From Anastrepha obliqua (taxonomy: Eukaryota > Arthropoda > Insecta > Diptera > Tephritidae), in NCBI RefSeq assembly GCF_027943255.1, contig NC_072894.1:78655601-78719600 (forward strand): a stretch of 64,000 bases of DNA, written 5' to 3'. How positions within the stretch are numbered: the stretch's first letter is position 1; each line of letters begins with the position of its first letter. A model generated the notes under the pieces. That model searched no databases, was not told the origin of the DNA, and was given only the letters and a program-made list of their open reading frames with translations. Made by a program: the position numbers and the translations under genes. Below are positions 57,507 to 64,000 of this stretch, piece after piece.

Positions 57507-57710
57507 CAAAGTGGCGCAAAATGAATTAACTATTTTATTGTACTAAATAAAAATTGATTTTGAGTGATGGAATTCTTTATATTGACCTTTACGTGTTCCA
57601 TTGCTTGTCTGCTTGTATACTGCAGCTGTCTAGTGCACAATTGTCAAATATGATTGATTTGCAAAAATTTCAAGTATCCCGATAGGGTGATTAATTTTGC
57701 GCCAGCTTGT
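57507..57710 (-). mobile_element. MITE family 'GGCGC', copy C (both ends present)
   Basis: The left end, caaagtggcgcaaaatgaat at 57507, follows TA. The right end, ttaattttgcgccagcttg, is its inverted partner. In between, in reverse orientation to the other copies, are gacctttacgtgttccattg and tatactgcagctgtctag. The length is 204 bp with no coding capacity. It is a non-autonomous DNA element, probably of Tc1/mariner type. Confidence 0.85.
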
Positions 57711-57714
57711 GTTA

Positions 57715-59440
57715 TGGAAGGCATCGTAGATTAGTAATTAGACAGGGGTCTATGAGCATGAAATTGAAATTGTATTGAGCCAAGACCCAGAAGAATGACA
57801 AAGTCGGTTCAAAATCATAGGCTGGTTGACTATTTTCGTTGATTGCTATATTGAGATTTTTCACCGCGCCATCTTATCTTAAATGCGACTATTTGGCCAA
57901 AACCAAGGCAAACGTTATGAGCATCTTCAACCACTTTTCGAAAAAAGTTTTGTGACGATTGTGGCAATAGAGACCAAAACCAACTCGCGCAAGTTCCGAG
58001 AGCTTCTTAAAAAGAAGTTGTACAGGAGTAAATTCGGCCCAAGTTCTTCGAAAGATGAAATAAATACATATCAATTATTGTTGACATTACTTTAAATAAT
58101 GGAATAATTCTCGCAAGTTTCAGGTACTTTTTGAGCACAATACGCATAGGTGTAATCATTCTACATGCACATACATACATATAGCCATCACGAGTGCATT
58201 GGTTATTGGTTGTTATGCTCACATACAATACTTTACTGCTCAAGCTTCGCTTCTTATTAATGACAATTACTGCCACTTCTAAGCTCATTTGGCTTCTTGA
58301 ATTACCGTAACTAATGACGACGGCAGTAGTTGTTCACGTTTTTACCGCCTCGCCGTCGACACTATTCAAACTTTCTTCCTTTATTCATGGCTTGTCGCAT
58401 CAACTATAAGTATGTATTTGAGTGTAGATAGAAAAGTATCTCGACTTCCTTTTTGTTACTTAATTTTACACTGATTTGCTTTTCACGGTTTATTAACAAC
58501 GGATTTTCAGTGGCATTCGCCAGCATTAGCAGCAAAGTGTGGCGACAAAGTGGCAACAAATTTGTATTATTAATACGAATTTATTTTCAACCAGAAGCTC
58601 TCCATTTTGGTCGAGGATCTACTTGCCAATTATGTATATATAGAGTAAACATATATATATTCATGTAGCAATTACTTATATCCGTTGTCTATTTCCTGAA
58701 ATCACAGCTTCTCGTCCGCCTAACAGAGCATGGCAGTGCTGTTGAGTGATTGTGTTAACAGCACCAAAAGTGTAGGAGTGTTTGAATTTTAAGTTCGTTC
58801 AACATTTGTTTAGTTGTCTCTCTGCTTTCTATTTTCTGTGCATCTCTTATCCTTGTGTTACCGTTAACTCCCTGCGCCACACTTAATTTTCTTATTCGCC
58901 TTCTTCGAACTTTTCTAATTTTCATGATTATCATCTCCTTCTTTGGTTGGTTGCTGTGCAGTAGCTCTAAGGTAGCATTTTATGCTCTCTCCACCGTATG
59001 GAACATCGTAGCAAAATAGACGGTATCCTCACTAATTTAGCTTCAATATATGTATACAAAAGAAAGTTGTTTTGTCAAGTAATTTGGTCTGATGATACTC
59101 TTAGTTCTTCTGTTGCTGCGTAAAATTCTGTGGTAAAGTTTTGATTCTAGTTATTATTGTTGTTGTTGTGGACAGCAATGCTTTAATATTAAATGGTTAG
59201 GTCATATTTTGTTTTACGCAGGCTTAACTACATAATTTTGTGTACTTAATTTGAATAATTATTTATGAGATGAAAATGAATGGCTATGAATCTGAGGGCT
59301 AATGTCAAAAGAAATAATTAACGGTGTTTGTGTCTTTGGAGTATATAAGCAGTTAATAGATTGCCTTAATAAAATTAATGTTCAAAAAGTTGTTAACTTG
59401 AGTTTTGTGTTCGCTTGATTGATAATCTAATATTTACTAC
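57715..59440. other. no recognised gene
   Basis: Frames at 57883-58095 and 58007-58288 lie on opposite strands of one region and lack motifs. A ttattattgttgttgttg microsatellite lies at about 59150-59170. Confidence 0.5.
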
Positions 59441-59447
59441 GTGCATA

Positions 59448-59671
59448 CTGGGCGGCGCAAAATTAATCACTCTATCAGGAGATTTAAACTATTTGCAATT
59501 GGCGTCGTACGCCAATCATATTTGGCACTAGTGAAATAGACAGCTGCAGTATTTAAACAAATTGAACTCGTAAAGGTGAAGATAAAGATTTCAATTACTT
59601 AAAACGATTTTTTTTATTTAGTAAAAAAGTTGTTCAAAAATAAAATTGATGAGTAATTTTGCGCCACCTTG
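59448..59671 (+). mobile_element. MITE family 'GGCGC', copy D (both ends present)
   Basis: The left end, ctgggcggcgcaaaattaat at 59448, follows TA. The right end, taattttgcgccaccttg, ends at 59671 and is followed by TA. Length is 224 bp. Internally, ttggcgtcgtacgccaa at about 59500-59516 is a perfect 7-bp-stem hairpin, and gacagctgcagtattt and cgtaaaggtgaag are shared with the other copies. No protein is encoded. Confidence 0.85.
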
Positions 59672-59681
59672 TACCAACATG

Positions 59682-59850
59682 TCGAGGCTGAATGGATGTG
59701 TGCGTAACTACTATTCGATTGGTCATGGGTTCGGTACTCACTGCAGACTTAAAATATGGAATTTTGGGTGGCCCCTACTTCCGCCATGAAGAAACCTTTC
59801 ACAAAAATCATCAACCATTCGGAGGTGGCATAAACCTGTTCGCCACAGAT
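59682..59850 (+). mobile_element. diverged tRNA-derived SINE relative
   Basis: The head reads ggctgaatggatgtgtgcgt, aactactattcg and gtcatgggttcggtactc, with a B box-like element, and the body reads gccatgaagaaacctttc, acaaaaatcatc and attcggaggtggcataaac. These follow the order of the SINE family (A box, B box, catgaaaa.gct, aaaaatat..., gttcggagtcggcttaaa), but with many differences, so it is an older copy or a sister subfamily. It directly follows the MITE at 59448-59671. Confidence 0.6.
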
Positions 59851-59854
59851 AGGC

Positions 59855-60950
59855 GCGAAAGCTCAGCTAAGCGTGTAACAACACTTGGTGCTAATTAACG
59901 TAATCATTTATGGACTTTCCCACTTAATTTTTAGTTAAATACCCAATTACTTACAGAAAGTGTTAAACGGAACGAATCGATCTTGAGTGGAATAGAGTAC
60001 TCTCGTCGTAGTCGTATATGTGCCCACACACGGGCACAGTTAAATTTCTACTATTTGACATGTGCCGACATCGTAATACTCGTATATGCATCATGGAAAA
60101 AATATTCGTAATATTCTAACGTGTTTGCCTTCCATTCGTCTATTGACTTTCAAACTGAAAGAAACAAAACTGAACTGTCCCAAGACAGACGATATGTAAT
60201 GCTGCGGTGGCGATTGACTCCCAGCTCATAATTTCCTATCTACATGTAATTTACCGAGGGTGATCGACCCTAGCACATTCCGAACTCTTGAGGGTGGTAA
60301 TAAGTAGTATGCAGGGGATTTATGTACTGAGTGAGCGCATTTCCGTAGCTAGCTTGAAAATTTGTATTTTATATTTATGTATATTTATTAACTTGGCGTA
60401 AAACTGCTTGTTCATATTGCATTGCAATTTGTTACTATTCAAGAAGTGTTTGATATTTTCCATTCTTCATGCTAAGCAAATACAGCATTTAAATGAGATA
60501 GTCAAACCTCGTCAAGCATTTGCTCGTTCCGAGTAATAGATAATTTACAAATTTAATATGAACAGCTGTTTCCTTCAAGCGGATATTGGATAAGATATTT
60601 CTTATTTTCTATTTTATTTTGTTTTCTCTTTTCATATAAGCTTTGCGAGTGTTATCATAGTTGATTGCACTGTAATCGAACTCGCCTTTTGCACATTTCC
60701 ATAACTCCATGCGCAGTTGCTTGCAGCATTCGAATAATTGTGCTAGTTTTTCTCCTCTTCAGGTTTTTTGTTTCCTGGTTTGTTACATATTTATTTGGAA
60801 TTTGAGCTGTAGGGACTGCGGGCAACTAACCTTTTTTATATTGAATTTCATGAAAATTATTTTGCTTATGTTAAACAAATCGAAATTGAAAATTATATTT
60901 ATTTACCCCTGAAATGCATCTGGCATACAAGCACCGAGTGGATATTGAAA
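59855..60950. other. no recognised gene
   Basis: Nothing recognised. Composition is ordinary for this window. Confidence 0.5.
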
Positions 60951-60954
60951 AAGT

Positions 60955-61080
60955 GTATATCAACATCGTTTGGCCATCCTAGTCACACGATGCAAATGTA
61001 ATAGAAAATATTTGCGCTCTCATGAGAGATGATAGATTACAAGGATTGGCCAAGGCGAATCTATTAAAGGTGACAACAGA
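60955..61080 (+). pseudogene. Tc1-like transposase C-terminal relic
   Basis: The conceptual sequence NIVWPS-stop-SHDANVIENICALMRD, followed by GLAKANLLKV, matches the last catalytic block of Tc1-type transposases (DWP.QSPDAN.IEN.W..MK), including the glutamate in VIEN. One stop is present and nothing upstream is recognisable. It differs from the Tc1 element at 17.8 kb (DANTIESVWAIVKQ). Confidence 0.55.
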
Positions 61081-61106
61081 TGATTTGTTTTTTCTTTCGC
61101 CGTATA

Positions 61107-61245
61107 CACTAGGATGTCAGCACAAAATAAAATGACGAAAAGCCATTTGCACCATCATCTTATGCTTGAAGCTCCAAATAAATATCGGTTGTTCAACGCA
61201 GTTCGCTTTCTCATTTGAACTTTCTTTTGTCGTGACATCCTGAGC
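61107..61245. mobile_element. small putative MITE with TA flanks
   Basis: aggatgtcagcacaaaa near 61111 and ttttgtcgtgacatcct near 61225-61241 are inverted partners (15 of 21 positions over the full ends) and TA lies outside both. The 139-bp length and lack of coding fit a MITE. It directly follows the Tc1-like relic at 60955-61080, so it may instead be what remains of that element's 3' end. Confidence 0.45.
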
Positions 61246-61249
61246 TACA

Positions 61250-61430
61250 AAACATTGTTGTTGGTCTAGTGCCACCACCTTTAATGAATTCGCCAGGGTT
61301 AGGTCATACGAAACAAACTTCTGAGAGTGTCATGTCATAGAGGATTTTACAGAGGAAGAAAATATTGCATCATTGAGTGAGTAATAAGACTTCATTGAGT
61401 AAGTATTTACTCAATGGTTGAGTACAATCC
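61250..61430. other. no recognised gene
   Basis: Contains tattgagtaag/tactcaatggttg words that repeat locally at 61370-61420. Confidence 0.45.
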
Positions 61431-61434
61431 CTCT

Positions 61435-61612
61435 GCCAATCAGTCGTTGATCAGACGGCAACGAAGTAACATGGGCGATAGCTACGTTAGTTTTTTAGGC
61501 AATCTCAGGTTTTACTGACCTCTGTAGTAAACAAACCGCTATCATAACGGTCAGAAAATCAGCTGATTCCTTCAACTTCGCTGTAGAGGCTTACAATCTG
61601 ACTTTGGTGCGG
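61435..61612 (+). repeat. second copy of the repeat found inside the 51-kb mariner
   Basis: caatcagtcgttgatcagac, actgacctctgtagtaaaca and aatcagctgattccttcaac parallel 51400-51555 in the same order and orientation. The class is unknown; no terminal repeats are visible. Confidence 0.55.
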
Positions 61613-61614
61613 CT

Positions 61615-62790
61615 GTATTCTTTCCACTGTGATGAAGCAGGAGATAGAAAAATTTTATAAGCATAAAATAGTTAACACAAAAAAAAAATACTTAAAAATA
61701 TTTGGGGAATTTTTTTATTATAGGCTGTGCGACTAAATGAGCACATCGCTATACCATCCCAATCGGTTTTAGATGGTAATGGTGATTTGGCAACTTAATA
61801 ACTTAAGCGCTTTAAATAAATTCAGGATAAAAAATGACTTTTTGTGTTAATAAATTGTTTTTTTAAAGCTTATTTACGCTTTCAATTTTATTTATTTATG
61901 TTATTAGTACATTTAATAGCTAAGCAAGCAAATTTGTTTGAGCCAGCCGCAAAAGTTGCTTTTGTTCTGCACAACACTGTTGATATTTGTATTTCATAAG
62001 TTTATTTATAAAAAGAACTGAACTGCAGGTGCACGTGCTTTTCGTCATAAACTGGGAATGCAATGTTTCCATGATTTTTGTAGACTTTTACTTTTTTTTA
62101 TATTTCTCCTACTCGACCCGTTTTTTTCAACCCTTGCTCTCCTTGATGTTCACGCTTCGTGCAACAGTAGAATGGTCTAATGGTCATATGTACATAAATA
62201 TATTTAGTAACACATGTTGCATGCCACCGTTCGCGTGACGGACCCAGCGGATAAATAGACATGCAAAATAATTTTGTGAATTCCGATGATTTTTTATATA
62301 CTTACCAAATTATGTCTCTTATATACTCACGCAGGTGCAACAGGAGTAAGAAAAATAAATGAAGAAAAAATAATTATGAACGAATTGGCTAAAGTAAATA
62401 CATAAATTTAACCCGGCTGGCAGGAAGTTCGCACATTTTAACACTCTGCTCGAATGCTCGTGACAGTGCGGAAAACCGCGTTGCAGAGCTGGCGGATAAA
62501 CATACCAAAGCTACTATGCAGTCCGCAAGCATCCATGGTTGATAAATGACAGACAAAAGAATGATGTGTTAAAATTTTAACAACCATCCGGCTATCTACT
62601 TGTCTATTTTAAAGTGATTTTTATGTGTTGTGGCATGGTGGCAAAGCGACTAGCGACGAAACGATGTCCATACCAGGGCCATTGTGTTACTCAAATGTGT
62701 ATAGCTATATATGTGTAATGGTACATCCCATAATGGGCAACCGCTGCAAGCTAACTTAAGTTACAATAGTAGGAACTCCTATCACCACGA
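61615..62790. other. no recognised gene
   Basis: AT-rich sequence. A short frame at 62470-62530 faintly resembles the end of an RNase H domain but cannot be supported. Confidence 0.45.
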
Positions 62791-62796
62791 CACGTA

Positions 62797-62894
62797 CAGT
62801 CGGTCTATTGGAAGCGCGACCGAAAACATGAAAACTTGCGAGTAGAGTTCCGTTATAAAAAAATATGAAAGCAATATGCGTTGTTCCTATCGCT
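62797..62894 (+). mobile_element. Tc1-like element, left end only
   Basis: cagtcggtctattggaagcg at 62797 follows TA and agrees at 18 of 23 positions with the left end of the Tc1 element at 17772. The following tagagttccgttata is also found, in inverted orientation, inside the right end of that element. No transposase remains, and from about 62896 the sequence changes to a maT fragment. Confidence 0.55.
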
Positions 62895-62895
62895 A

Positions 62896-63440
62896 GTCTT
62901 GTGGGAAATTTAGAAAGCGTTAAGTGGTCATCCTCGCGGGGCTCGAAATCACGTCCAGGAAAATTAATGTATCGACCAGATCAATGTCAAAACTAATTAG
63001 AGATGATCTCCACATGAAAGCCTTCCGTCGCTCAACTGGTCATCTACTTCGGTGGCACGCGGTTAACGGCCATGAAAATATTCTTTTCACAGATGAGAAA
63101 ACTCTCACTTTTGAAGAAGTTTTGAATAAGCAAATCGGCAAAATGGCAAAATCTATGCTAAAACTTCTAAAGACGCAAAAAATGTTGTTCCAAGGGTTTA
63201 GCGGAGCCACCATCCAGCCTCCGTAATGGTTTGGCGAGAAGTCTCTTGTAAAGGTGTTGCAACTCTTCATTTCTGCGGAAAAGCGGTTAAGACTGAGGCA
63301 AAAATGTACCGGGAAGATGTCTTAGAAGGCGTGAAGAAGCAGTTGAGCAGCCCATAAGGCAAAAACCACCCAGCATTAACTAAAAAACAATATTCCTTGG
63401 TTCATAGCCGCAGAGGATTGGCCGCCTGGAAGTCCAGACC
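62896..63440 (+). mobile_element. maT-type element, internally deleted and interrupted
   Basis: After TA at 62894-62895 the sequence starts gtcttg, like the maT left end at 38972, but jumps quickly into coding sequence. The frame 62924-63226 includes INVSTRSMSKLIRDDLHMKA, then FRRSTGHLLRWHAVNGHENI and LFTDEKTLTFEEVLNKQ with the first catalytic aspartate. Further blocks (CKGVATLHF-like; KAKTTQH) are readable to SPDL at 63440. There it is cut exactly by the insertion of another element at a TA. It is a second copy of the family at 38972-40201, also with stops and frameshifts. Confidence 0.75.
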
Positions 63441-63442
63441 TA

Positions 63443-64000
63443 CAGGGTGGGCCATGTAAAATTTGCTTTTTGAATCGGCTATAAAAAAAAAAAACTAATC
63501 AATATTTTTTCAAACTTTTTTTTTATTTTGAAGATTGAACATTGTCATTTATGAATGAAAAATAATATCGTTCAAATGACTGCCACGACTGGCTTTACAG
63601 TAGGTCATTCGATCAACCCAATTTTTAAGCACATTTTCGATTGATTGGGCTCCAATTTCATGAATGGCAACTTCGATTTGGTGTTTTAAAGCATCAATCG
63701 TCTCTGGATGGTTCGCATAGCATTTGTCCTTAACGGTTCCCTACAAAAAATAGTCCAACGGGCTTAAATCACAGCTCCGAGACGGCCTATTGATATCGGA
63801 ATTCAAAAACGGTAGCCAAAAGTTCGAGTGTAACTTTGGCAGTGTGACAAGTTGCACCGTCCTGTTGAAACCAAATGTCGTCCATGTCATCCTCTTCAAT
63901 TTGTGGAAACAACTCGTTGAGCATGTCACGGTAACGATCGCCATTTACTGTAACCGCGGCTCCTCGCTCATTTTCGAAAAAAATGGCCCGAAGATGCCGC
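63443..64000 (-). mobile_element. mariner-like element, 3' part, continues beyond window
   Basis: It starts with cagggtgggccatgtaaaat right after a TA and reads into a mariner-like transposase on the minus strand. Near the window edge the frame gives GAAVTVNGDRYRDMLNE, then LFPQIEEDDMDDIW and FQQDGATCHTAKVTLELL with the second catalytic aspartate. The reading then passes to another frame (SRSCDLSPLDYFL) with the third aspartate. It interrupts the maT element in its SPDL|NPLDY block. At least one frameshift is present. The N-terminal half lies outside the window. Confidence 0.8.

Noticed and set aside
62430..62540. Possible RNase H C-terminal relic (VAELADKHTKA)
   Set aside because: The match is a few residues long and lacks the flanking motifs; it could be chance.
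1..64000. CRISPR arrays, rRNA genes, operons or prophage features
   Set aside because: None is expected in an animal genome and none is seen; the short tandem units at 7596 are contiguous repeats without spacers.

Overview
This window looks like nuclear DNA of an insect, most likely a higher dipteran of tephritid fruit-fly type. It is AT-rich, has spliceosomal-style signals, and has no operons or ribosome binding sites. It is packed with decayed animal transposons: mariner and Tc1 relatives, non-LTR retrotransposons, a Helitron, a tRNA-derived SINE and MITEs. The tephritid assignment is an inference from how familiar the repeat families look; no search was possible. I see no intact host protein-coding gene. 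The window reads as intergenic or intronic DNA.

Layout. 0-9 kb: mariner fragments at 2.0, 5.0 and 8.7 kb, a MITE at 5.5 kb, and a mariner at 6.6-7.8 kb split by a Helentron-like insertion. 10-15.8 kb: a mariner 5' fragment, a 5'-truncated RTE-like LINE (11.1-12.7 kb) with a short 3' copy at 14.5 kb, and an RNase H-bearing LINE tail at 15.1-15.7 kb. 17-27 kb: a terminus-to-terminus Tc1 element (17.8-18.8 kb), a mariner reduced to its C-terminal half between matching TIRs (21.0-21.6 kb), another LINE RNase H piece (24.7-25.2 kb), SINE pieces, and most copies of an unclassified AT-rich repeat family. 29-45 kb: mariner scraps, two SINE copies, a long A-rich tract with an internal duplication (37.2-38.0 kb), a full-length dead maT element (39.0-40.2 kb), a full-length dead mariner (41.4-42.6 kb) and a LINE 3' end (43.6-44.3 kb). 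45-52 kb: a Helitron helicase tail with a recognisable 3' terminus, split by a retroposed LINE tail with a 14-bp duplication; a tandem repeat; an unrecognised intron-containing reading frame interrupted by a Jockey-type insertion; a LINE with reverse transcriptase and RNase H; and a mariner that itself received two insertions. 52-64 kb: mostly unannotated DNA with two MITEs of one family, a SINE relative, a second small MITE, and a three-level nest of Tc1, maT and mariner at the right edge.

How the parts fit together. The genes present belong to mobile elements, and nearly all are broken by stops, frameshifts, deletions or lost catalytic residues. The clearest functional link is that the SINE ends in the same roughly 40-bp tail as the RTE-like LINE, as expected if the LINE machinery mobilised the SINE. 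The MITEs have TA-flanked terminal repeats, consistent with Tc1/mariner transposases acting in trans. The least explained objects are the spliced-looking frame at 47.3-48.2 kb and the unclassified dispersed repeat.
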